Of a DNA stretch of 64,000 nucleotides, positions 8,543-17,302 are shown one piece after another (the first letter of the stretch is position 1; every line of letters starts with the position of its first letter). The notes below the pieces were generated by a model. It was not told the origin of the DNA. It was given only the letters and a program-made list of their open reading frames with translations, and ran no database searches. The translations under genes and the position numbers were made by a program. Location: NCBI RefSeq assembly GCF_008087665.1, contig NZ_CP042912.1, positions 5,146,001 through 5,210,000 on the forward strand, in the 5' to 3' direction. Source of the DNA: Mariniblastus fucicola (GTDB taxonomy: Bacteria; Planctomycetota; Planctomycetia; Pirellulales; Pirellulaceae).

Positions 8543-10303
8543 ATGATCGAGAACTCCCTCCCCCTCATTCTGGCGCAAGACATCCGCGTTACCTATTGGC
8601 TGACGCCTGTTTGGATTCTGTCTGCTGGAATCACGCTCGGGTTTTTGCTGGTACTGTTGAGCTATTTGAAGATTTCGATTCTGCAGAGAATCCCGGGCAT
8701 CAATTCGGTCGCCTCAAAACGAGGCTCATTTATTGTCGGCGGCATCGTGCTGACATTGGTCTATCTCGGCTGCTACGCGGCGTTTCTGTATTGGGTCCAA
8801 GCGTTCACTTTCGATCTGAACCGGGATCTACAACCGATGCTTTATATGCTGCCGGTTTGCGCGCTGTTTGGATTTGGCGCCTGGACGCTGGTTGCGAAAA
8901 AGTTCGCGGGAGAGTTTTCGTCGCAGTTCAATGAAGGCCTGCTGAAGTGGCTGAACCGAATCTGCATCGCGTTCACGATCTTTTTCGTCATCGGATTCCC
9001 GCTGGCCAAGTTCAACGGCTTTGGAGTGATCGAGCCTGTCGAGGAACCGGTCGAGTTGATGAAGTCTCTGGCACGACTCCCGTTTGCTACCAGCGTGACG
9101 GACAGCATGACCATTGAGCCGAGCGAAAGGAACCACGCCGGCGACCAGTTTCCGGTAAATTTTCACGGTCGGGAACTCAAGGGAATTCGTATTAATTCAA
9201 CAGAACCGATCGAGGTCGCGGCGGAGCCCATTCGCGGAGACCTGCTGTATATCCTTCGCGTCGACCCTTCAGAAGAACTTCGATCGTACAGCCCGAGGTC
9301 TGACGGGCAGGGCATGTTCAAGCATGAAACGTACAACGAGATCTACATCAACAACCTTGGCGACGAGCCTGCTCAGGTAACGGTAACCATCGGAACCGGT
9401 CCGTTTTACAGCGAGGTGATTGTCATTCCAATCGTAGCGGCGATCGTGCTGCTGACGTACCTGCTGCCTCTGATGTTAGCCAGCGCCTTGCCGAAAATCT
9501 CTGCCATCGCTCTGTCGACATTCAAGACAGAAGTCTCCCAGCCGCTGTTTTTGCTGGTCATTCTGGTCGGTGCAGCGTTCATCGTGACCGCGATCTATAT
9601 CCCGTACAACACCTTCGGTGAAGACATCAAGATGTACAAGGATTCAGGTTTGAACCTTTTGCGTGTGATGGCCATTTTCACGGCGGTTTGGGCCGCAAGT
9701 AAGTCAGTCGCCGAAGAGATCGAGGGGCGGACCGCGCTGACCGTGCTCTCCAAACCCGTTAGTCGCCGGCAGTTCATCCTCGGGAAGTTTTCCGGGATCT
9801 CGATGTCGGTCGCGCTGCTGTTTTTGCTGCTGGGCTTGTGGTTCATGATCTGGGTCGCTTACAAACCAGTTTATGATGGCCAAGAGGCGGCAAACAAGTT
9901 GAGGGACTGGGCCCAGCCGTTCACGGAATCCTTCAATATTGCTCCGGGATTGTTCCTGTGCTTCCTGGAGATCGTGATTTTCGTCGCGATCAGTGTTGCC
10001 ATTTCGACTCGCATGGGCATCCTTGCGAACTTTCTAATCTGTGCCTCGATCTATGTGCTTGGACACCTGACGCCGATGATCGTTCAGTCTTCCGTTGCTC
10101 AATTCGAACCCGTCGTGGTGTTTGGTCAACTGGTGTCGACGGTCTTTCCGGTCCTGGACCACTTTGACATTCAGGCGGCAATCAGCAGGAATACGTCCGT
10201 TCCGCTGGCGTATCTCGCTGAAATGTTGGTGTACACGGGGCTCTATTCGACGGTCGCGATGCTTCTTTCACTGGTGTTCTTTGAAGACCGTGACTTGGCG
10301 TAG
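8543..10303 (+). CDS. ABC-2 type permease-like membrane protein
   Basis: A large membrane protein of about 586 residues. Two or three N-terminal transmembrane segments are followed by a soluble insert (about 9000-9410) and then a six-helix ABC-2-like permease half. The latter carries the characteristic cytoplasmic motif EEIEGRTALTVLSKPVSRRQF followed by LGKFSG, as in NosY- and Wza-type ABC-2 permeases. Start ATG 8543 (MIENSLPL) is preferred over the upstream ATG 8429 because the extra residues look non-coding. No ABC ATPase gene lies beside it, so its partner must be elsewhere, unless it has another role. It follows the oxidase homologue by about 145 bases on the same strand and may belong to the same unit, for example in maturation of the redox proteins. 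That link is inference. Confidence 0.7.
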   Translation: MIENSLPLILAQDIRVTYWLTPVWILSAGITLGFLLVLLSYLKISILQRIPGINSVASKRGSFIVGGIVLTLVYLGCYAAFLYWVQAFTFDLNRDLQPMLYMLPVCALFGFGAWTLVAKKFAGEFSSQFNEGLLKWLNRICIAFTIFFVIGFPLAKFNGFGVIEPVEEPVELMKSLARLPFATSVTDSMTIEPSERNHAGDQFPVNFHGRELKGIRINSTEPIEVAAEPIRGDLLYILRVDPSEELRSYSPRSDGQGMFKHETYNEIYINNLGDEPAQVTVTIGTGPFYSEVIVIPIVAAIVLLTYLLPLMLASALPKISAIALSTFKTEVSQPLFLLVILVGAAFIVTAIYIPYNTFGEDIKMYKDSGLNLLRVMAIFTAVWAASKSVAEEIEGRTALTVLSKPVSRRQFILGKFSGISMSVALLFLLLGLWFMIWVAYKPVYDGQEAANKLRDWAQPFTESFNIAPGLFLCFLEIVIFVAISVAISTRMGILANFLICASIYVLGHLTPMIVQSSVAQFEPVVVFGQLVSTVFPVLDHFDIQAAISRNTSVPLAYLAEMLVYTGLYSTVAMLLSLVFFEDRDLA

Positions 10304-10354
10304 TTGTTCGACGCCAAACGATCGCTGGCGGTTTGCAGGAACGACAATGTGAGT

Positions 10355-10669
10355 TTACTCGTCGCCGTCAGAATCAGCTTTCGATCCCGAGGTGCCGTTG
10401 AACTTGTTGGTGAACGCGAAGTAGATAATCACGTTTGCACCGACGAGAATGAACAGTAGTTTCGACCACGCAATGTTGACTTGGCGAGCATTCGGAGAGA
10501 TCCAGCTCACAAAGATCCAGTCGAATCCGAAAAACAGCAAGTAGGCAGCGACCAGCCCAATGTTGCTCCACAACATTGCCGAGATCATGCCGCTGGAGAA
10601 AAGAGTCTCGTTTTCTTTACGATTCTCTTGCGACGAAGTTTCTGGCGATCGATAGGGATTCGGGTCCAT
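10355..10669 (-). CDS. Small two-helix membrane protein with NPY N-terminus
   Basis: A 104-residue protein beginning MDPNPYRSPET, an N-terminal form (NPYxSP) that recurs in small planctomycete membrane proteins of unknown function. Two hydrophobic helices follow (about residues 30-57 and 68-86), then a charged Ser/Asp-rich tail (KADSDGDE). It is convergent with the permease gene and lies downstream of the lpxC-lpxA-oxidoreductase operon on the same strand, with a 58-base gap. Function unknown. Confidence 0.6.
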   Translation of the reverse strand: MDPNPYRSPETSSQENRKENETLFSSGMISAMLWSNIGLVAAYLLFFGFDWIFVSWISPNARQVNIAWSKLLFILVGANVIIYFAFTNKFNGTSGSKADSDGDE

Positions 10670-10727
10670 GCCAGATCATACGTATGAGCATGACATTTCT
10701 GCAACCAGAACTCTGCAACAACGACAG

Positions 10728-11843
10728 CTAGGCCGCACGTCGGACTTGGCCTGGCGTCCGAAATAGCTGATCGGGAATAGCATCGGTGCCAGAAGCAACC
10801 GCGACCATCGGCAGAGGACCGGACGACGCCGCGGTCCCCGGTTGCCATTGATGGCTGGCAATCGAGTCGATCACGCTTTGAGCAACTTCAACCGCCAAAG
10901 CACCGTGAATTGCTGGAACTCGAGGTTGAAGATTATCGCGAATGGCGGCGATAAAGTCGGCCTGCTCCTGAAGAATGGCATTGTTGCGTTCGACAACAAC
11001 TTCTTCCATCGGCAACACGTTATCAAACAGCGTCTCTCGTACGAACTGTTTCTGCGGTTCGGACAGATTAAAGAAGTCGACTTCGCGATTCTTCATCCAC
11101 GACGGCACACGCACGAAAGTAACTTTGCTTTCTGTAAAATCGATTTTCGCAAATCCGTCGGTGCCGAAGATTTGCATGCTTCTTTCAGCAGAGAAACTCG
11201 ATCGTGAAGCCGTCAGGTTGGCGACAGCGCCACATGAAAACTGCAACCTGGCCTGAGCCATGTCTTCGTTACCGCCGAACATTGAAAATCCAATCGCCCG
11301 GGTATCGACCAAACTTCCACCTACGATTGAGTTCACGAGGTCAATGTCGTGAATCATCAGGTCGTGAACGACACCAATATCAGTGGAACGAAAAGTGTAC
11401 GTACTGGTTCGGGACGCCTGAATGAATTTGGGCGTGCCAATTTTGGATATCGCGGTTTCAAACGCAGGGTTGAATCGTTCGACATGTCCAACCTGAACGA
11501 TGCAGCCCGTTCGGTCTGCCAGCGAAACGATATCGTTCGCAGTAGAAACGCTGTCCGTAATGGGTTTCTCGATCAGCGTGTGAATTCCGTGGCCAAGCAA
11601 ATCACTGGCGACCTGGTGATGGAAGCGAGTTGGTGTCGCAATGATGGCGGCATCAATATGGCCGATCAGATCCTGATAGTCGCTGATCGTTTTGGTATCG
11701 ATGGTCTCGGCAATTCGATCACAGGCTTCTGGAGAAGGATCTGCGACGGCGACAAGATTAACGCCACGATGTTCTCCGAGCAATTTGGCGTGAATGCGTC
11801 CGAGGTTTCCTGCTCCGACAACGGCGACTCGTAACTGGCTCAC
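10728..11843 (-). CDS. Gfo/Idh/MocA-family NAD(P) oxidoreductase coupled to lpxA
   Basis: A 371-residue cytoplasmic oxidoreductase. The N-terminal Rossmann fold shows VAVVGAGNLGRIHAKLL; then ATPTRFHHQVA and the catalytic EKPITD (Lys of the EKP motif). The C-terminal GFO_IDH_MocA domain includes DLMIHDIDLV. The start is GTG 11843, which overlaps the lpxA stop as GTGA, so translation is probably coupled. That placement suggests a substrate in lipid A or LPS sugar metabolism. A GnnA-like role (oxidising UDP-GlcNAc for a 3-amino lipid A sugar) is one possibility, but no GnnB-type aminotransferase gene is visible here. Family assignment is firm; substrate unknown. Confidence 0.88.
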   Translation of the reverse strand: MSQLRVAVVGAGNLGRIHAKLLGEHRGVNLVAVADPSPEACDRIAETIDTKTISDYQDLIGHIDAAIIATPTRFHHQVASDLLGHGIHTLIEKPITDSVSTANDIVSLADRTGCIVQVGHVERFNPAFETAISKIGTPKFIQASRTSTYTFRSTDIGVVHDLMIHDIDLVNSIVGGSLVDTRAIGFSMFGGNEDMAQARLQFSCGAVANLTASRSSFSAERSMQIFGTDGFAKIDFTESKVTFVRVPSWMKNREVDFFNLSEPQKQFVRETLFDNVLPMEEVVVERNNAILQEQADFIAAIRDNLQPRVPAIHGALAVEVAQSVIDSIASHQWQPGTAASSGPLPMVAVASGTDAIPDQLFRTPGQVRRAA

Positions 11844-12649
11844 GCTGCTTTTCTCCTTCGTTCCCGACCGCGGCCATGACGACCAGACTGGGATACGGAA
11901 AGTTTGTCCATCAAGTGTTCAATATCCGGAAGCATGTCGCCTTTGCTGTGCAGAATTTCACGAGCGTTCTCCAAGCCGACGCGAGCACGATACAACAGAC
12001 GATAAGCCTCGTTGAGCGCGTCGATGACTTCTTCCTTGAAGTTGTTTCGTTTCAGGGCCACGATATTGATGCAACGCGGGCGAGCCGGATTGCCGTCGGC
12101 CAACATGAATGGAGCAATGTCCTGTAAAACGCGACTGGCTCCGCCGACAAACGTATAGCTGCCGATCGCTCCGTAATGAGTCACGGCGACTGAACCGGAA
12201 AGCGTTGCATGGTGATCCACGTGGACGTGTCCGCCAAGCATGGTGCCGTGGCCGATGATGACGTGATCTCCCACGCGACAATCGTGCGCAACATGCACGT
12301 TGCCCATGAAGTAACAGTCACTGCCGACGCGTGTATAACCGTCTTCCTTGACCGTCCCGCGGTTGATCGTCACGCATTCACGGATCACATTTCGATCCCC
12401 AATGACGACCTTGGTCTCGTCGCCGCGGTAACTGGTGTCCTGCGGCGCTCCTCCAATCACGGCGTTAGGCGAGATCACGTTGTCTTCTCCGATCTCAACA
12501 TCGCCATCGATCGTGACGTTGTTCATGAGAACCGAGCCGCGTCCGATTTTTGCTTTCGGACCAACAACGCAGAAGTGGCCGATTTCTACATCGTCTGCGA
12601 TTTGAGCTCGCGGATCGACGACAGCCAGATTGGAAATTTTCGGTGACAT
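11840..12649 (-). CDS. lpxA: Acyl-ACP-UDP-N-acetylglucosamine O-acyltransferase
   Basis: First enzyme of lipid A synthesis: transfers a 3-hydroxyacyl chain from ACP to UDP-GlcNAc in the cytoplasm. The N-terminal two thirds form the left-handed parallel beta-helix of hexapeptide repeats (IADDVEIGHFCVVGPKAKIG and onward). The catalytic histidine is in HVHVAHDC-type context (NVHVAHDCRVG), and the C-terminal helical domain follows GNPARPR. Length from ATG 12649 is 269 residues, close to the usual 260-270. An in-frame GTG 12703 would add 18 residues that resemble no family member. It sits 60 bases after lpxC and overlaps the following oxidoreductase by 4 bases, so it is part of an LPS operon. Confidence 0.95.
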   Translation of the reverse strand: MSPKISNLAVVDPRAQIADDVEIGHFCVVGPKAKIGRGSVLMNNVTIDGDVEIGEDNVISPNAVIGGAPQDTSYRGDETKVVIGDRNVIRECVTINRGTVKEDGYTRVGSDCYFMGNVHVAHDCRVGDHVIIGHGTMLGGHVHVDHHATLSGSVAVTHYGAIGSYTFVGGASRVLQDIAPFMLADGNPARPRCINIVALKRNNFKEEVIDALNEAYRLLYRARVGLENAREILHSKGDMLPDIEHLMDKLSVSQSGRHGRGRERRRKAA

Positions 12650-12709
12650 GGGCTTTCTCTGCCTGGCTTCCCGAGCTGTTTTATCAAAAGGAATAATGTC
12701 CACGTTTTT

Positions 12710-13600
12710 TCATGCTGAATAACGGTTGATATTGTCAAGGCTGTCGCAGTCGAAAGCCTGGTGTAGGATGGCAAACGCCAGTTGGGAATTTAGCCGGTGT
12801 CCACTCTTGTGACCGTGCACTCTTCCGACAATGTCGTAACCGGTCAATGCCAGATCTCCGATCATGTCCAGAATCTTGTGCCGTCCACATTCGTCTTCGA
12901 AGTTCAGTACGTTGTCGATCGGACCATCGTCATCGAACACCAGCAGGTCGCGGTAAGAAACCCGTTTCCCCAAACCCTGCTGCCGCAGAACTTCGGCTTC
13001 ATGCTTGAGCACAAATGTTCGTGCCGGCGCAATCTGTTGTTGGTACGTTGAACGATCAAGTCGATATCGAGTGTGTTGTTTCCCGATTGCGGGGCAATCC
13101 GGATAGTCAACGTCGTAAACGAGTTCAAAGCTTTCGTTGGCCGTTGGCAAAGCCTCGACCCATGCGCCTTTTTCTTCAATCCGAATCGGAGTATCCAGCA
13201 CGATCTGCTTCCGTGGCTGATCCTGTTCGATTCGTCCTGCCGACTGCAGCGCTCTGGCGAACGCAATGCTTGATCCGTCCATACCTGGCATTTCAACCCG
13301 GTCGACTTCCACGATACAGTTGTCGATTTGCAAACCGACGAGTGCCGAAAGAATGTGCTCAACCATTTCAACTTTGTGTCCGTTGCAAGACAACGTCGTG
13401 CGACGTGGGCTTTGGACACGGTGATGAATCTGAGCCGGAATTTCAGGTTTGCCGTCGAGATCCGAACGAACAAACACGACTCCCGTTCCGGATACCGCCG
13501 GACGAAATTTGACTGTCACGTCCAACCCACTCCAGTACCCGATTCCGGATACCGAAACTTCGTTCGCGATTGTCGTTTGAAGTCGTGATGTCGTTTCCAA
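12710..13600 (-). CDS. lpxC: UDP-3-O-acyl-N-acetylglucosamine deacetylase
   Basis: Zinc deacetylase, the committed step of lipid A synthesis. Of 296 residues, the two-domain LpxC fold is marked by SGIGYWSGLDV, the MVEHILSAL zinc-ligand His, EMPGMDGSS, and the second zinc pair in GRHKILDMIGDL (His and Asp), plus GHKSGHRLN near the end with the catalytic His. The initiation codon is TTG 13600, supported by a well-placed ribosome site GGAGAG (13606-13611 on the opposite strand) and by LpxC homology beginning at once. This is a plain LpxC, not the LpxC-FabZ fusion known from some other phyla. It lies between ompH and lpxA. Confidence 0.95.
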   Translation of the reverse strand: METTSRLQTTIANEVSVSGIGYWSGLDVTVKFRPAVSGTGVVFVRSDLDGKPEIPAQIHHRVQSPRRTTLSCNGHKVEMVEHILSALVGLQIDNCIVEVDRVEMPGMDGSSIAFARALQSAGRIEQDQPRKQIVLDTPIRIEEKGAWVEALPTANESFELVYDVDYPDCPAIGKQHTRYRLDRSTYQQQIAPARTFVLKHEAEVLRQQGLGKRVSYRDLLVFDDDGPIDNVLNFEDECGRHKILDMIGDLALTGYDIVGRVHGHKSGHRLNSQLAFAILHQAFDCDSLDNINRYSA

Positions 13601-13670
13601 GAGAACTCTCCGACAGAATCATTGGAGCAAGCACAGTCAACCACGGGCGATTGCCGCGGAAGCCATCGAT

Positions 13671-14255
13671 CTAGCGTTGTTGCCCGGCAGCATTAGTCTG
13701 TGCAATCAGACTAACGATCTGCTGAGTGATCTCATTGTTGGGGCGATGGAATACGACCTTGCTGTTCACTTTTTGCATGATCGTACCCGGCTGACTCGGA
13801 TCCATCGCTGCAGAATCGTGACGGATGACCAACTGGATGGCACGTTGCTCGCAATGAGACGCGATCGCCTGCTTGATCTGAGAGTACGTGTCGTAGTGCA
13901 GTTGAGCTTCACGCTCCATCAGCATACGAAGCTTGCCACGTTGCTGGACTTCCAGAGCAGCCGACTCCTTGGCCAATTCTGTTTCCGCCTGGCGAAACTC
14001 GGGGGAATCCGGCTGGTAATTCTTCAGCACGCCCGCCTTCTCCATCAGCTTGGCTTGCATCTGGCGTGTCTCTTCCTTGAAGCGATCGGCTTCCGCCTTC
14101 AGTGATTCAAGCTGTTGAGAAAAACTTGGATGACTCTTGAAGACCAGGCCGATGTCAACGACGGCGACTTTGGTTTGTGCATTTGCAGAGTTGACGTTCA
14201 TTACGAGGGCGACAAGGCCCAAAATTGTGAACGTTTTGAAGATACGTAGGATCAT
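13671..14255 (-). CDS. OmpH/Skp-family periplasmic chaperone
   Basis: Periplasmic holdase that keeps outer-membrane proteins soluble on their way to the BAM complex. From ATG 14255 there are 194 residues: a signal peptide (MILRIFKTFTILGLVALV, cleavage near ANAQ), then the Skp-type beta strand KVAVVDIGLVF, a long alpha-helical coiled coil (about residues 45-130, rich in Lys/Glu/Gln), and a return strand AIQLVIRHD. The longer frame from 14324 adds a non-signal-like leader and is not preferred. It heads the operon ompH-lpxC-lpxA-oxidoreductase, the same functional grouping as skp-lpxD-fabZ-lpxA in Proteobacteria. Confidence 0.88.
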   Translation of the reverse strand: MILRIFKTFTILGLVALVMNVNSANAQTKVAVVDIGLVFKSHPSFSQQLESLKAEADRFKEETRQMQAKLMEKAGVLKNYQPDSPEFRQAETELAKESAALEVQQRGKLRMLMEREAQLHYDTYSQIKQAIASHCEQRAIQLVIRHDSAAMDPSQPGTIMQKVNSKVVFHRPNNEITQQIVSLIAQTNAAGQQR

Positions 14256-14429
14256 CACTTTCAGCACTCCCTTGCTGTCGTTGCGTTTTGGCAATGTTAA
14301 ATTCCTGAGGGGTTGGAGCGACAATCCATTGCCGCGATACCTTCAGGTTGGTGATTCGTGTTTGGTATTCTGTCGATGTGTTGGAAAAGTGTAAATACCG
14401 ATATGTGCTGGCAGTTTGCAGAACGAATA

Positions 14430-16094
14430 CTACGCGGTGACGGTAAACGTTTCGCGAAGTTCGTCAGCAAGTTCCTGGTATCGCAAGTAGAACCCTCGCG
14501 AAAGAGCCCACAGATAAAGGTTCAACCCGACAGACCCCAATAACATCAGAAACAGCATTAGTTGCGTCGCGTTGTCATTGGTTTTATTTTCTGGATCAAG
14601 ATCTCTGACTCCCTGACCTGGATTGGTTCCCTGAGGAGCTCCGGATCTCGTGTCAGTTCGATTTGGATTGCCGAAACCCCCAATCGAAAGGGCGGCTCGA
14701 TCCGCCACAGGTGGAGGCGTCTCATTCATACGATCTCCCGGCTGAGCTGCACGACGCTGCCCCTGGACCAGATCGCCGCGGCTATCGCCGCTAATATTGA
14801 ACAGATTCCGCAGATGATCACGATCGGCTTTAACAGCCTGAACTTCTGTTCCCAGTGATTGGTTTTGGTTGTCCAACTGAGCAACCCGTGTTTGCAAATC
14901 TTGCATTTGGCTCTTCAGCATACTAACGACGTACGTATCCGTTGTATTTGAAGGAGGAGCAACGGGCGTCGGCTGGCCTATGCCGAAGTTCCGGTTGGCA
15001 TAACGATCTGCTCGATAATCCTGCCGACTTCGAGCCTCAATTTGCTGCTGCTCATACCGCAATCGCTCATTTTCTTGCTGAAGCTTTCGATTTGAATCGG
15101 CCAAAGCCAGTTTTTCTTGAGCTTCTTTTTCCTCGAGCCATTTTTCGTACGCCAATCGCCGCCGCTCAATCTCGCTCATCGCGGTATTCTGCTCCCACGG
15201 ATTCGCCCGAACGTTTGGCTGTCGAACATTTGTGTCTCGAAAATTTGGATCTATCGTCGTGTCATCGCGGCCCGACGTGTTGCCCATCGTCGTGGCGCCG
15301 GCGAGTCGCCAACGACTATCGTCTGACTGGAATCCAGCGGATGGCGTTTGAGTCGACTGCGTGGCACGAGCCAAACCGGGAGGATACTCAATCGTCGCAG
15401 ATGTGTAGCGGCCTTTGAGATTTTCAGGAACCTCGAACTCAAACGAATAATCGCTCAAATTCGCGAGGTGCTTGTCGTTGAACGTAAACACAAGTGTGTC
15501 ACCACGCAGCGTCGGGACAACCTCTGCGGTAGGACCGGGCTTGGGCTGGTTGACGTCCGAGATGGTGATCCGGTTCACCATGGAATCCTTGACGGGTGCC
15601 TTCACCGTTCCGAACTTTTGCAGATCGGTTAGCACATCCGGCGGAATGCCCAAATAGCACACGTTCTTGTCCGGTTCGGAATATCGCGGAGTTCCAGATC
15701 GGGCGGGCAAGCCGCTCGACCCAGCAATCTCTGGTGACAATGTGTTCCTGGGCGGATAGCTGTCTCTTACCGGGCTTCGAGAATCAAGTAGAGTCGAAGT
15801 CTCTGACGTTCGTTCGTTCGCCCGAGGCGTTCCGAAAGCTCGGCGCGCACGGCGATTTGCACCCAACGTGCCACCGCTTTCAGCCATCGAACTTCGATCG
15901 CCAGACATGCGATCTTCGGTCTCAATGGGAACTACTGGTGGTTCGGCGTTCTCGCTTCGATCAAACGAACCTCCGAACGCACTTCGATCGGCGGTTCCAC
16001 TTTGCGTTTGGAATCCGTTACTATTATTACTCTGCTGAGCTTGCGCCATCCCGGTGCAAGACAAAATCAGCAGCGTTACCATCAATCCCTTCAT
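14430..16094 (-). CDS. Exported coiled-coil protein with C-terminal membrane helix
   Basis: A protein of 554 residues with no family I recognise. ATG 16094 gives a signal peptide (MKGLMVTLLILSCTGMAQAQ). Residues about 20-140 are low-complexity Ser/Asn/Gly/Arg-rich. Residues about 140-260 look like a compact beta domain (VCYLGIPPDVLTDLQKFG, then VTLRGDTLVFTFNDKH-type strands). A coiled coil spans about 315-440 (YEKWLEEKEAQEKLALA and MLKSQMQDLQTRVAQLDN). A hydrophobic helix lies near the C-terminus (LMLFLMLLGSVGLNLYLWAL), followed by a cytoplasmic tail. It is probably anchored in the inner membrane with its bulk in the periplasm. It lies upstream of ompH on the same strand but 175 bases away, so it may be separately transcribed. 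Confidence 0.7.
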   Translation of the reverse strand: MKGLMVTLLILSCTGMAQAQQSNNSNGFQTQSGTADRSAFGGSFDRSENAEPPVVPIETEDRMSGDRSSMAESGGTLGANRRARRAFGTPRANERTSETSTLLDSRSPVRDSYPPRNTLSPEIAGSSGLPARSGTPRYSEPDKNVCYLGIPPDVLTDLQKFGTVKAPVKDSMVNRITISDVNQPKPGPTAEVVPTLRGDTLVFTFNDKHLANLSDYSFEFEVPENLKGRYTSATIEYPPGLARATQSTQTPSAGFQSDDSRWRLAGATTMGNTSGRDDTTIDPNFRDTNVRQPNVRANPWEQNTAMSEIERRRLAYEKWLEEKEAQEKLALADSNRKLQQENERLRYEQQQIEARSRQDYRADRYANRNFGIGQPTPVAPPSNTTDTYVVSMLKSQMQDLQTRVAQLDNQNQSLGTEVQAVKADRDHLRNLFNISGDSRGDLVQGQRRAAQPGDRMNETPPPVADRAALSIGGFGNPNRTDTRSGAPQGTNPGQGVRDLDPENKTNDNATQLMLFLMLLGSVGLNLYLWALSRGFYLRYQELADELRETFTVTA

Positions 16095-16235
16095 GGAACT
16101 GCTCCAGATCACTTCATTTTCTGACAGCACCTAATTTACCCGTATTTCGGGCGTTCAGGAAATAGAGATATAAAAAACGCCAGCATCACCGTTCAGGGGA
16201 CCGTGGTCAGAAAGCGACCCATTTCAAGAGATCCC

Positions 16236-17189
16236 ATGAATCCAGCCCTTTCTTTCGTCATTCCGGCTCTCAACGAAGAAGATTCGATCGAGCAGTTACA
16301 CTCGGAAATCCTCGACGTTTGTGAGAAAAACAACCTCGAATTCGAAATCGTTTTTGTAGATGACGGATCCCGGGACAGCACCTGGCCAAAGATTCAGCAG
16401 CTTTGCCGCGACCACGATTCGACTCGCGCGATTCGCTTTCGGCAAAACTTTGGCAAGGCTGCGGCGCTGCGAGCTGGAGCCGCTGAAACAAAAAATCCGC
16501 TGATCGTGACGATGGATGCGGACCTGCAGGACGACCCGGCGGAAGTTCCCAACTTGCTGGAAAAGCTCAATGAGGGCTTCGATGTTGTCAGCGGCTGGAA
16601 ACAGGTTCGCAACGATCCGCTGGGCAAGACCTTGCCGTCAAAAGTCTTCAACAAACTCGTCAGCTGGCTCACGGGCGTGAAACTTCAGGATCACAATTGC
16701 GGATTCAAAGTTTATCGCCGCGAAGTTTTTGATGAAGTGAAACTCTACGGTGAGATGCATCGCTTTGTTCCAGTGCTGGCTGCCGCGCGCGGCTTTCGGA
16801 TTGCTCAAGTCGCGGTCAACCATCGAGCCCGGCAGTTTGGCGTCTCAAAATATGGGCTGACCCGACTTCCGAAAGGATTCCTCGATTTGTTGACGGTCAG
16901 TTTTTTGACCGGTTTCAACCATCGGCCGCAGCACGTTCTGGGATTCGCTGGCTTGATTTCGTTTTCGCTTGGCTTTCTCGGCGTCGCCTGGATGTCGATC
17001 TACTGGGTTTTGCGGATGACGATGTTCGAGGATTGGGAGCCCGTGCATCGCAGGCCCATTTTGCTGTACTCGTTCGGCGGAGTTTTGCTCGGGGCTCAAT
17101 TGTTGTGCATGGGTTTTCTGGCGGAGTTGATCGTGGCCAAGAACGCAGACACGCAGATTCCGTATTCGATCACAGAACGCGAAGACTAA
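16236..17189 (+). CDS. Family 2 glycosyltransferase, GtrB/DPM1-like
   Basis: Inner-membrane-associated glycosyltransferase that probably moves a sugar from a nucleotide donor to a polyprenyl phosphate. The N-terminal GT-A domain has SFVIPALNEEDSI, the VDDGSRDST motif, and MDADLQDDP (DxD-type). The RxFGKAAALRAG helix and the KVYRREVF segment also fit the DPM1/GtrB group. Two C-terminal transmembrane helices follow (about residues 225-255 and 270-300), as in GtrB. ATG 16236 is chosen because homology begins at the next residues; ATG 16203 is in frame but adds 11 atypical residues. The next gene is a large polytopic protein on the same strand, possibly using the lipid-linked sugar. Confidence 0.88.
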   Translation: MNPALSFVIPALNEEDSIEQLHSEILDVCEKNNLEFEIVFVDDGSRDSTWPKIQQLCRDHDSTRAIRFRQNFGKAAALRAGAAETKNPLIVTMDADLQDDPAEVPNLLEKLNEGFDVVSGWKQVRNDPLGKTLPSKVFNKLVSWLTGVKLQDHNCGFKVYRREVFDEVKLYGEMHRFVPVLAAARGFRIAQVAVNHRARQFGVSKYGLTRLPKGFLDLLTVSFLTGFNHRPQHVLGFAGLISFSLGFLGVAWMSIYWVLRMTMFEDWEPVHRRPILLYSFGGVLLGAQLLCMGFLAELIVAKNADTQIPYSITERED

Positions 17190-17302
17190 GCGAACACTAT
17201 GCGAAGACCAGGGCGGCACGGATTCCAGCCTATGCCACCTCCATAATTCACGCTTCGGGTTATGATGGAAGCGAACACAAAGAACTCCAACCAACGCACA
17301 CT

